From: an uncultured Lachnospira sp.
Lineage (GTDB): Bacteria; Bacillota; Clostridia; Lachnospirales; Lachnospiraceae
Assembly (NCBI GenBank): GCA_934358235.1
Contig: CAKRKK010000119.1
Span: forward strand, 1-7,446
Direction: 5' to 3'
DNA length: 7,446 bases
The notes below the pieces were generated by a model. The model was not told where the DNA came from and did no database searches. It saw only the letters and a list, made by a program, of their open reading frames with translations. Within the stretch, counting starts at the first letter, position 1. Each line of letters starts with the position of its first letter. Positions 1-6,693 of this stretch are shown one piece after another. The position numbers and the translations under genes are program-made.

Positions 1-650
1 ATAATATACTCCGAAAGTGCCGGTGCACCTCCTAAGCCTAACTTATCAGATACTACTCCCTTATTGATTCCCTGTTGTTCTATGAATGCGGGATTCTCTT
101 CATGAAAGCTTAGTGGCATATCAAGCTTCTTTGCCTCTTCCATAGCCTTCTTTACTAACAGCTCATCCTTAAGTGGTATTCCATCATCTGTAAAAACATA
201 TGCTCCTGCCTCTTTAAGACTCTTAAAGTCTGTGAGCTCTTCGCCCTTAAAGCCTTTGGATACCGCTGCTGCTGAATATACATTTATAGGTGTGGTTTTT
301 CCCTTATCCAGAACATACTTAAGTGTTTCAACATTGTCTATTACAGGCTTCGTATTAGCCATACACATAACCGTTGTGAAGCCGCCTGCTGCCGCAGCCT
401 TAGCTCCTGTTTCAATATCCTCCTTATATGTAAAGCCCGGATCCCTGAAATGTACGTGTGTATCAACCAGTCCTGGAGCAACTATCATACCCTTTGCATC
501 AATAACCTGCTCATAATCAGCATTCAAAGCTTCTGATTCTTCGTCAACACAGCCTATTTTCTTTATTATTCCAGCTTCTATAATAATATCAGCATAATCC
601 TCGAAGCCACTTGCCGGATCTATTACGTAGCCATTCTTTATTAATATCAT
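1..650 (-). CDS. Second dihydroorotase-like amidohydrolase (class I DHOase family), C-terminal part outside the window
   Basis: The 216 visible codons read MILIKNGYVIDPASG at the N-terminus and continue as an open amidohydrolase frame to the left edge. Seen: the metal motif DTHVHFRDPG (H65, H67), the substrate-binding Asn in MANTKPV (N99), FTDDG (D155/D156; the second Asp is the bridging metal ligand in class I enzymes) and SFHEEN with H183, another metal ligand. The remaining ligands would lie beyond the edge. The family converts N-carbamoyl-aspartate to dihydroorotate in the cytoplasm. By eye it is clearly homologous to the complete pyrC in this window, but it differs at many positions (FRDPG for FREPG, HEEN for HCED), so it is an old paralogue and not a recent copy. 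The ATG is supported by AAGGAAG eight nt upstream. It begins 31 nt after the ATPase stop, with no terminator between them, so co-transcription is likely. A related cyclic-amide hydrolase (hydantoinase or allantoinase type) is possible but less likely, given the conserved DHOase Arg and Asn. Confidence 0.85.
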   Translation of the reverse strand, partial: MILIKNGYVIDPASGFEDYADIIIEAGIIKKIGCVDEESEALNADYEQVIDAKGMIVAPGLVDTHVHFRDPGFTYKEDIETGAKAAAAGGFTTVMCMANTKPVIDNVETLKYVLDKGKTTPINVYSAAAVSKGFKGEELTDFKSLKEAGAYVFTDDGIPLKDELLVKKAMEEAKKLDMPLSFHEENPAFIEQQGINKGVVSDKLGLGGAPALSEYI

Positions 651-681
651 TGTTTGAACTTCCTTTCCGCTTATAGATATA

Positions 682-1938
682 TTAGTATAATGTATCTAAT
701 TTATCCTTTAACGCCTGCAATTCTTCCTTTGATGTTGCTTTTTTTAATGCTTTAAAATATTCTTCTGCAATTTCATACATTTCAACTTTCTTTTCACTGT
801 ATTGTGCAATCTTGACATTCATAACATCTTCAGCTATGTCCTCAATGCTTTTACCAGAATATTCCTCATCTAGAATTGAATCTAATGTAATAAGTTCTCC
901 TGGCTTCAATGATTGAATAATAAATGGAGAATGTGTAGCACATATAAATTGAATGTTAGGAAAAAGTTCTTTTAATATATCCACAATTCTTCTCTGCCAT
1001 GTTGGATGAAGGCTTAAATCTAATTCATCTATTACAACAACGCCTGGAGTTAATTTCAAAGTGTCCTTTCCAAGATATGGATTTAAAATGCACATTTTCG
1101 TGGCTATATCTGTGACTATTTTAATTACATTTCGATATCCATCACTTAATGCCGAGAAATTAATTACTGTGCCATCCGGATTCTTAATTGCAATTTCACC
1201 ATATCTGGAAGAATATAATACCTGCTGCCCTTCACTCAGTTCCTCTTTTAAACTGTATTTTACAGCATTCATAATAACCTCATAAGCAGGCAGCGGTATT
1301 CCATCATTTTCTTCTGACGCAAGATTTCCTAACAATTTTATATATTCAAATGACGTCTGATTTCCTCTTTTTGGATCCAGACAACGTTGATACGCATCTG
1401 TTCTTCCCGGAATTTTCGACATTTCTCCAGTTCTATTTTCATTCCACAATCTTGCAGAGCTTAAATATAACACTAAAGGATATATCTGTTCATTATCTGA
1501 TCCATCTGCTGATTTTATGGCCTTTTCCCACTTTTCAACATCAGCACGCATTGGATTCTTCCCTACAAACTTTGTACGTCCTCCTTCTTTTTCAAGACTT
1601 CTTACACATTTTTTAATAGACTTATCCCACATAAACTGACTTGTTATCTTACATGGATATTGTTGTATAGACGCTGTTACAGCAACATTCTTTATTGGCT
1701 TTAATGCTTTTTTTAATACATCAGCATCCGATATATTATGGCCAAATCTACTTGGTACATATTCCTTAAATGCCGCTAAATACGCACCTAAAACAACTGT
1801 TGCAGCCTCCAACAATGACGTTTTTCCAGATGCATTTTTACCAATAACTACATTCATTCTAGGATTAAATTCATAAGTTATATCTTCAAATTTTCTATAA
1901 TGAAATAGTTCTATATTTTTTAAGTAAAACTGTTCCAT
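682..1938 (-). CDS. AAA/ABC-type ATPase, RecF/SMC-like head (PtuA/COG3950-like), stand-alone
   Basis: A 418-residue soluble ATPase. Numbered from the upstream ATG at 1956 it shows: an N-terminal strand pair (FYLKNIELFHYRKFEDI), Walker A GKNASGKT (39-46), a diverged middle region (about 60-260), the ABC-like signature ALSDGYRN (269-276), Walker B VVVIDELDLSLHP with catalytic E311, the H-loop ATHSP (340-344), and a charged helical tail likely to form a coiled coil (about 385-420). This layout matches the AAA_21/AAA_15 and COG3950 proteins, which include PtuA of the Septu defence system and ATPases of some retrons. Nothing after the H-loop has room for a Toprim nuclease, so it is not an OLD nuclease, and no HNH partner (PtuB) is adjacent. 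I start it at the second ATG (1938), which has GGAGGG just upstream; the ATG at 1956 (six more residues) has no good ribosome site. It has its own promoter and uses AAA and TTA codons far more than pyrF does, which suggests foreign origin. Its substrate is unknown; a defence role is inference from the family. Confidence 0.85.
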   Translation of the reverse strand: MEQFYLKNIELFHYRKFEDITYEFNPRMNVVIGKNASGKTSLLEAATVVLGAYLAAFKEYVPSRFGHNISDADVLKKALKPIKNVAVTASIQQYPCKITSQFMWDKSIKKCVRSLEKEGGRTKFVGKNPMRADVEKWEKAIKSADGSDNEQIYPLVLYLSSARLWNENRTGEMSKIPGRTDAYQRCLDPKRGNQTSFEYIKLLGNLASEENDGIPLPAYEVIMNAVKYSLKEELSEGQQVLYSSRYGEIAIKNPDGTVINFSALSDGYRNVIKIVTDIATKMCILNPYLGKDTLKLTPGVVVIDELDLSLHPTWQRRIVDILKELFPNIQFICATHSPFIIQSLKPGELITLDSILDEEYSGKSIEDIAEDVMNVKIAQYSEKKVEMYEIAEEYFKALKKATSKEELQALKDKLDTLY

Positions 1939-1941
1939 ACA

Positions 1942-1947
1942 CCCTCC
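1942..1947 (-). promoter_or_regulatory. Ribosome binding site that decides the ATPase start
   Basis: GGAGGG on the minus strand ends three nt before the ATG at 1938 (four nt if the core is GGAGG). The spacing is short, but it is the only strong Shine-Dalgarno near either candidate start. It lies inside the six extra codons of the upstream ATG at 1956, which itself has only a weak GGA placed too close. This favours the 1938 start. Confidence 0.55.
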
Positions 1948-1977
1948 AACATTCATATTCCGTTATTATTTAGACTT

Positions 1978-2006
1978 AGTATACTTATTTTTCCTATTAA
2001 AATCAA
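1978..2006 (-). promoter_or_regulatory. SigA-type promoter for the ATPase (and probably the second dihydroorotase)
   Basis: On the minus strand the -35 box TTGATT (2001-2006) and the -10 box TATACT (1978-1983) are separated by exactly 17 nt. Transcription would start near 1971, about 33 nt before the ATPase ATG at 1938. The site lies downstream of the pyrF terminator, so the ATPase appears to be transcribed separately from the pyr genes. No terminator is seen before the dihydroorotase-like gene at 650, so this promoter would also serve that gene. Confidence 0.65.
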
Positions 2007-2083
2007 TACCACCACATACGTCCTATTCAACCCATACAGACTTATAACCAGCAATCAGTATAAGTTACACAGACAAACCATGT

Positions 2084-2130
2084 AAAAAAGCGGCTTTACC
2101 AGCAATTACAACTGATACTGCCGCTTTCTT
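2084..2130 (-). terminator. Rho-independent terminator after pyrF
   Basis: An 8-bp perfect stem, AAAGCGGC (2120-2127 read on the minus strand) with GCCGCTTT (2087-2094), is followed on the minus strand by an uninterrupted run of T at 2089-2084. The 25-nt loop is long but can form a small CAG/CTG inner hairpin (2100-2102 with 2112-2114). It sits about 70 nt past the pyrF stop. On the plus strand the trailing sequence is CTTTCTTCTG, a poorer U-tract, so the main direction is minus. It separates the pyr genes from the ATPase unit. Confidence 0.75.
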
Positions 2131-2199
2131 CTGCGTTAAATATAACTCTAAACCATCAGCATGTAGAATATGCTCACAGCGAAACAATCGTTTTTACTA

Positions 2200-3123
2200 T
2201 TACTTTCCAAGCGCTCCATTAATATCCGCAATCATATCAAGTGCTGCCTGTCTTGAGGCTTCACCAAAGTTCTTATCACCAAACTTTGCGTATTCTTCCT
2301 TCTTATATGCTGCAATAATACCTCTTGAGCTATTAACAATAGCGCCAAGTCCATCTGGATTAAAGAATGCTGCAAGATCCTCAGCCTTACCGCCCTGAGC
2401 ACCATAGCCTGGAACTAAAATATATGCCTTAGGCATAACCTTTCTTAATGTCTTGCCCATCTCTGGATATGTAGCACCTACAACTGCTCCTACGTTGCTG
2501 TATGTGTCACCCATGCACTGGCTTCCCCATTCATCAACCTTTGCACCAACATGCTCATAAAGTGGCTTGCCGTCAATAAGCTGATCCTGAAACTCTCCAC
2601 TTGATGGGTTAGAAGTCTTAACAAGTATAAATATACCCTTATTCTCTTCCTGACATATCTTTATAAATGGATTAATACCATCTGAACCAAGATATGGATT
2701 AACTGTTGCGAAATCTTCATCGAAAGGAGTTAAAAGCTTAGAGCCTACCTTAACCTTTCCAAGGTGTGCTACTGCATATGCTTCTGATGTTGAGCCAATA
2801 TCGCCTCTCTTAACATCACCTATTACAACCATATCCTTCTCGTGGCAATAATCAACTGTCTTCTTAAACACCTTAAGACCTTCTATGCCAAACTGCTCAT
2901 ACATAGCAATCTGTGGCTTAACTGCTGGAACTATATCATATATATTATCAATGATAGACTTATTAAACTGCCATATAGCCTCTGCTGCTCCTTCTAAGGT
3001 TTCTCCATACTGCTCAAATGCTGCTGCCTGAACATGCTCAGGAATAAACTTCATCATAGGATCAAGCCCAACAACTACTGGTGCATTAGTCTTTACAATC
3101 TTATCTACTAACTTATTTATCAT
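2200..3123 (-). CDS. pyrF: Orotidine-5'-phosphate decarboxylase (~307-residue subtype)
   Basis: Catalyses the last step of de novo UMP synthesis, OMP to UMP plus CO2, in the cytoplasm. At 307 residues it belongs to the longer bacterial subtype (pyrF_sub2), not the ~240-residue E. coli/B. subtilis form. Visible family motifs are VVVGLDP (17-22), AVKPQIAMYEQFG (67-79), the catalytic DVKRGDIGSTSEAYA (D103, K105, D108), VNPYLGSDG (141-149), ILVKTSNPSSG (166-176), GAVVGATYPE, the phosphate-binding LVPGYGAQGG (236-245) and VNSSRGI (263-269). The catalytic Asp-Lys-Asp set is intact and the barrel looks complete. The ATG has AAGGAG upstream with an 11-nt spacer. It follows pyrC by 60 nt in the same direction and is closed by a terminator at about 2084-2130. 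A candidate promoter overlapping the pyrC stop may let it be expressed apart from pyrC. Lysine codons in its last ~85 codons are all AAG where read, in contrast to the adjacent ATPase. Confidence 0.97.
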   Translation of the reverse strand: MINKLVDKIVKTNAPVVVGLDPMMKFIPEHVQAAAFEQYGETLEGAAEAIWQFNKSIIDNIYDIVPAVKPQIAMYEQFGIEGLKVFKKTVDYCHEKDMVVIGDVKRGDIGSTSEAYAVAHLGKVKVGSKLLTPFDEDFATVNPYLGSDGINPFIKICQEENKGIFILVKTSNPSSGEFQDQLIDGKPLYEHVGAKVDEWGSQCMGDTYSNVGAVVGATYPEMGKTLRKVMPKAYILVPGYGAQGGKAEDLAAFFNPDGLGAIVNSSRGIIAAYKKEEYAKFGDKNFGEASRQAALDMIADINGALGK

Positions 3124-3180
3124 GTGATAATAATCTCCTTTTTTTTATTTCTTATTGTGACATGTAAATATATCCACATT

Positions 3181-3209
3181 ATTCTACAACTTTGGAACAT
3201 CTTTATCAA
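3181..3209 (-). promoter_or_regulatory. Candidate internal promoter for pyrF, overlapping the end of pyrC
   Basis: On the minus strand TTGATA (3204-3209) and TAGAAT (3181-3186) are spaced 17 nt apart, each matching the SigA consensus at five of six bases. The -35 box is inside the last pyrC codons and the -10 box contains the pyrC TAG stop. A start near 3174 would give a leader of about 50 nt before the pyrF ATG. AT-rich DNA can produce such matches by chance, and read-through from upstream may be the main source of pyrF mRNA. Confidence 0.5.
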
Positions 3210-4503
3210 TAATAACTTCTGTTCCATTATTGTTAGAATATACAACCTTACCTGCTGCTATTGTATATCTTACCTCTCCTGATACCTTCTTTCCATTAAA
3301 AGGTGTATTATGTCCTTTTGATGCAAATGTATTACTGTCTATAACATACTCAGCATCAGGATCTATAATGGTTATATCGGCTGCCTTTCCAGGAAGCAGT
3401 GTTCCTTTATCTATACCTATAATCTTAGCTGGCGTATAGCTCATTCTTTCTGCCATCTGAAGTGGAGTAAGTATACCTGTCTTAACAAGCTCCGTTATAG
3501 TAATTGCAACTGAGGTTTCAAGCCCTGTTATACCAAAAGGTGCTTCCACAAAGCCCCTTTCCTTCTCCGTCTTATGGTGAGGTGCGTGGTCTGTTGCAAT
3601 ACAATCTATAATTCCACTCTTAATTCCTTCCCTAAGCCTGTCCACATCCTTTCTTGTACGAAGTGGTGGATTCATCTTGAAGTCTGCATCATCCTCTGTA
3701 ATAGCATCCTCCGTAAGTGTTAAATGATGTGGTGTTACCTCTGCGGTTATATCCATTCCTTCCTTCTTGGCATCCTCTATCATACGGACACTATCCTCCG
3801 TAGAGCAATGGCACAGATGGAGTCTTGCACCTGTATTCTTTGCAAGAAGTATATCTCTTGCAACAATTATATCCTCAACAGCATTCATAATACCGTATAA
3901 ACCAAGTTCTCTTGCGTGATTACCAGCATTCATAACGCCACGCGCTGCAAGATTCTTATCTTCGCAATGTGCAAATACCGGAATATCTACCTCTGCTGCA
4001 AGTCTCATAGCCTGTCTTGCCACACGCGCATTCATAACAGATTTTCCATCCTCGCTTACTGCTACTGCTCCGGCCTCTTTAAGATTCTCAAAGTCTGTAA
4101 GATACTCTCCATCCTGACCTGCTGTTATAGCTGCTATCGGAAGGATATTAATATCAGTAACCTCTTCTGCCTTATGCTTAATATATTCAACCATCTCAAC
4201 ACTATCAATGACCGGATTCGTGTTAGGCATAGGGCACACCGTTGTAAAGCCGCCTCTTGCCGCAGCTCTGGCTCCTGTTCTTATTGTTTCCTTATGCTCA
4301 AAGCCAGGCTCCCTGAAATGTACATGAAGATCTATAAGTCCCGGCATAACAAAACATCCGCTGGCATCTATTACGCTATCTGCCTCCTCTGTAATATTCT
4401 TCTGTACTTTCACAATAACACCATCACTTACAAGAAGATCCATAATCTCATCTGTATTACTTGCAGGATCAATAACCCTGCCATTCTTTATCAACATTGT
4501 CAT
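3184..4503 (-). CDS. pyrC: Dihydroorotase, class I
   Basis: Catalyses the reversible cyclisation of N-carbamoyl-L-aspartate to dihydroorotate, the third step of pyrimidine synthesis; a cytoplasmic binuclear zinc amidohydrolase. The 439-residue length is normal for class I (B. subtilis PyrC-like, ~430). All expected metal ligands are visible: H60 and H62 in DLHVHFREPG, D152 in VSEDG (the usual DDG is EDG here, but the bridging second Asp is kept), H179 in FAHCED, H232 in LCHCST and D305 in IATDHAPHH. The substrate Asn is in MPNTNPV, and KMNPPLR and APFGITGLET are typical of the family. The start is firm: AGGGGGAG lies eight nt upstream of the ATG. The first 35 nt overlap the end of the GGDEF-EAL gene, which suggests translational coupling; pyrF follows after 60 nt. 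No PyrR-type attenuator or long leader is visible ahead of it. Confidence 0.97.
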   Translation of the reverse strand: MTMLIKNGRVIDPASNTDEIMDLLVSDGVIVKVQKNITEEADSVIDASGCFVMPGLIDLHVHFREPGFEHKETIRTGARAAARGGFTTVCPMPNTNPVIDSVEMVEYIKHKAEEVTDINILPIAAITAGQDGEYLTDFENLKEAGAVAVSEDGKSVMNARVARQAMRLAAEVDIPVFAHCEDKNLAARGVMNAGNHARELGLYGIMNAVEDIIVARDILLAKNTGARLHLCHCSTEDSVRMIEDAKKEGMDITAEVTPHHLTLTEDAITEDDADFKMNPPLRTRKDVDRLREGIKSGIIDCIATDHAPHHKTEKERGFVEAPFGITGLETSVAITITELVKTGILTPLQMAERMSYTPAKIIGIDKGTLLPGKAADITIIDPDAEYVIDSNTFASKGHNTPFNGKKVSGEVRYTIAAGKVVYSNNNGTEVIIDKDVPKL

Positions 4504-6661
4504 AATCGATTCTCCCCCTAAAGTTTAATAATTCGAATTCCTCCGCTGGAACCGGCCTTCCATAGTAGAAGCCCTGTATATAGTCTACTCCTAAATCCTT
4601 AAGAATATCTAACTGATTCTTATTCTCCACACCTTCTACTATAATACTTGTATCTATTGTGTCTGAAAGCTCTACTATCAGCTTTATGAACGCCTGTGCA
4701 TACTCATCTTCTGCTATATCATCTATAAATGTCTTATCCACCTTTATAATATCAAGCGGAAGCTGCTTAATATAGTTAAGTGAAGAATATCCTGTTCCAA
4801 AGTCATCAAGTGCAATTCTTGGTCCTAATTTCTTTATTCCTTTAATTATCTCAAGGACCCTGTCCATATCATTAATCGCAAAGCTTTCTGTTATCTCCAG
4901 AACTATATTATGTGGATTAACACCTGTCTTTTTGAGTATTCTTTCAACTGTTCCTATCACATCCTTCTGTAAAAGCTGTACAACTGACAGATTAACATTG
5001 ATATGGAAATCAGGAAATCCATGTTCGTTCCAATAGCGGCACTGCCTGCACGCTTCTTCCAATACATAATCACCTATCGAAGTGATAAGTCCTAGATACT
5101 CTGCAAGTGGAATAAAATCTCCTGGTCCCATAAATCCAAGTGTCTTGCTATCCCATCTTACAAGTGCCTCACAGGAAGAGCACGCGCCTGTTCTTATATC
5201 AATAACCGGCTGATAAAACACCACGAACTCATCTATGCCTGCCTTAACCGCCTGCCTCATATTATTCTCAATATCAAGCCTTCTTGCTGTATTAAGCTTG
5301 CTGCAGCTATCGTAAAATGTATAGTCATTCTTACCATTCTTCTTAGACTCATACATCGCTATATCCGCCAGCCTTATTATCTCGTGCACATCCCTGCTGT
5401 CATCCGGAAATACGGCTATGCCCATGCTCATAGTACAGAAATACTCTGTTTCCATAAGATACCATGGCTTATTGAACATATCTTTTACCTTATTAGCTAT
5501 TCTTTCAAGCTCACTGAACATATCAGGCATAACTATTGCTACGAACTCGTCTCCACCCATTCTATAGCACCTGCCACGCAGCCCAACAATACTCTGGAGT
5601 CCTGCCGCAATCTGCTGTAAAAGCACATCACCATACTGGTGTCCAAGCCCATCGTTAATATGCTTGAAATCATCCAGATCTATAAACATTACAGCACCCT
5701 TAACTCCATTTTTCTCTGATTGCTTAATAATCTTTCTTAGGTCTGTTTCACATTTCATTCTGTTATACAGACCGGTAAGAAAGTCATTATGAGCCTGAAA
5801 CTCTATCTTTTGCTGACTTTTCTTTTTCTGGGTTATGTCAGAGGCCGTACACACAATAGCTTCACTTCCATCTATCCATACCAGATTGGTAAATCTTATC
5901 TCAAACCATAAGCCTGATTCAGGGCTGTACTTCTCCATAGGTCTTATATAAGGCTTAACATTCTCAGGGCTGTCATCACTATCGTAAGCCTTCTTTCTAT
6001 CAAGATACGATATATATTCCTCAGATGCCATCAGCTCCTGTATACACTCTCTTATAGCATTCTTAATATCCTTAGATTCCCCTGCAACCTTATTCTCAAA
6101 AAGTATATTAGCAGAGCTCCTGTCACATACTATAATTCCTGAGCCTATATTGTTCAATATATCCTTAAGCACCTCATAGGACGACAGCAAGGAGTTATTC
6201 GTCACTCTCATCTGCGCCATATTCTGTATGATGGAACAGATACTATGTATGAACAGCATTATATCAGCAGTGAATCCATCCCTTGCACCGTGAACTATAA
6301 GATACATAGCCTCAATACCATTAATCATTATAGGTACTGCATATTCTGTCCTGTTTCTGCCGTCCTGTACGAATATATTCTGCCCTGATATATCCTGTCC
6401 TGATATATTCTGCCTAAGGTCTTCCAAGGAATATGTACCCTCCTTAACAGCTAAAAGAAAGCTCCCAGCTTCACCCTCTGAAGCAATACATACCAGACTG
6501 TTATTATCCGCTTCTTTCTGCACCACCGCCATATATTGCGAATCAATATATGTATCTGCCTTATGCAATATAACCTTAACTATATTCTGAAATGTATCCT
6601 TTGACTCAAGGCTGCGAATCACAGATGACAACACTTCATACTTATCAATACAACTACCCAA
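4469..6661 (-). CDS. Sensor GGDEF-EAL protein: cyclic di-GMP synthase/phosphodiesterase
   Basis: About 730 residues, soluble, with no membrane helix seen. Residue numbers are from the TTG at 6661. Residues ~1-150 look like a GAF-type sensor and ~160-280 like a PAS domain (ending in CTASDITQKKK, the usual PAS-to-GGDEF linker). The GGDEF domain follows (~290-450) with FIDLDDFKHIN and an intact GGDEF motif (369-373). The EAL domain (~470-712) has EALVRW (498-500), NVNLS, EITES, DDFGTGYSS (619-627), the Lys in IIKVDK, IVEGVE and QGFYYGRP, so the phosphodiesterase residues look complete. The allosteric RxxD inhibitory site before GGDEF is absent. Both activities are therefore possible; in such proteins one often dominates, and I cannot tell which. 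An open frame continues 10 codons upstream to a TTG at 6691, but AGGAGG six nt before the TTG at 6661 marks the true start. Its tail overlaps pyrC by 35 nt. The sensed ligand is unknown. Confidence 0.93.
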   Translation of the reverse strand: MGSCIDKYEVLSSVIRSLESKDTFQNIVKVILHKADTYIDSQYMAVVQKEADNNSLVCIASEGEAGSFLLAVKEGTYSLEDLRQNISGQDISGQNIFVQDGRNRTEYAVPIMINGIEAMYLIVHGARDGFTADIMLFIHSICSIIQNMAQMRVTNNSLLSSYEVLKDILNNIGSGIIVCDRSSANILFENKVAGESKDIKNAIRECIQELMASEEYISYLDRKKAYDSDDSPENVKPYIRPMEKYSPESGLWFEIRFTNLVWIDGSEAIVCTASDITQKKKSQQKIEFQAHNDFLTGLYNRMKCETDLRKIIKQSEKNGVKGAVMFIDLDDFKHINDGLGHQYGDVLLQQIAAGLQSIVGLRGRCYRMGGDEFVAIVMPDMFSELERIANKVKDMFNKPWYLMETEYFCTMSMGIAVFPDDSRDVHEIIRLADIAMYESKKNGKNDYTFYDSCSKLNTARRLDIENNMRQAVKAGIDEFVVFYQPVIDIRTGACSSCEALVRWDSKTLGFMGPGDFIPLAEYLGLITSIGDYVLEEACRQCRYWNEHGFPDFHINVNLSVVQLLQKDVIGTVERILKKTGVNPHNIVLEITESFAINDMDRVLEIIKGIKKLGPRIALDDFGTGYSSLNYIKQLPLDIIKVDKTFIDDIAEDEYAQAFIKLIVELSDTIDTSIIVEGVENKNQLDILKDLGVDYIQGFYYGRPVPAEEFELLNFRGRIDYDNVDKEWQGY
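6372..6414 (-). repeat. Three 15-nt in-frame tandem units in the GGDEF-EAL sensor domain
   Basis: Units begin at 6372, 6387 and 6402 on the plus strand, each close to GATATATTCTGCC plus two bases. On the minus strand they encode the pentapeptides ISGQD, ISGQN and IFVQD in a row (about residues 87-101 from the TTG start). They sit in a loop of the GAF-like region. The period is a multiple of three, so copy-number changes would keep the frame. Confidence 0.7.
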
Positions 6662-6667
6662 AACCTG

Positions 6668-6673
6668 CCTCCT
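6668..6673 (-). promoter_or_regulatory. Ribosome binding site that sets the TTG start of the GGDEF-EAL gene
   Basis: A perfect AGGAGG on the minus strand lies six nt upstream of the TTG at 6661-6659. It is inside the extended reading frame that begins at another TTG (6691), for which no Shine-Dalgarno is seen and which falls almost at the predicted transcription start. The shorter protein is therefore preferred. Confidence 0.75.
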
Positions 6674-6693
6674 GTATCGTTTTAGATACAATA

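Noticed and set aside
232..516. Plus-strand open frame of 94 codons
   Set aside because: Antisense to the dihydroorotase-like gene, no convincing ribosome site or recognisable motif; the minus-strand frame carries clear active-site motifs.
1061..1616. Two plus-strand open frames opposite the ATPase
   Set aside because: Shadows of the ATPase coding strand; hydrophobic appearance comes from reverse-reading Lys/Glu-rich codons.
682..1938. ATPase as an OLD-family nuclease, or half of a classical Septu pair
   Set aside because: There is no Toprim-sized region after the H-loop, and the neighbouring genes are pyrF and a dihydroorotase, not an HNH PtuB.
3124..3183. TGTG/CACA imperfect hairpin between pyrC and pyrF as a terminator or attenuator
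   Set aside because: Only four pairs with a large AT loop, and followed on the minus strand by an A-rich run instead of a U-tract.
3916..4521. A 201-codon plus-strand open frame rich in Cys, His and Ile opposite pyrC
   Set aside because: It lies entirely antisense to a strongly supported pyrC, has a low-complexity composition typical of a shadow frame, and shows no domain.
5384..5620. Plus-strand open frame of 78 codons opposite the GGDEF domain
   Set aside because: Antisense to conserved catalytic sequence with no features of its own.
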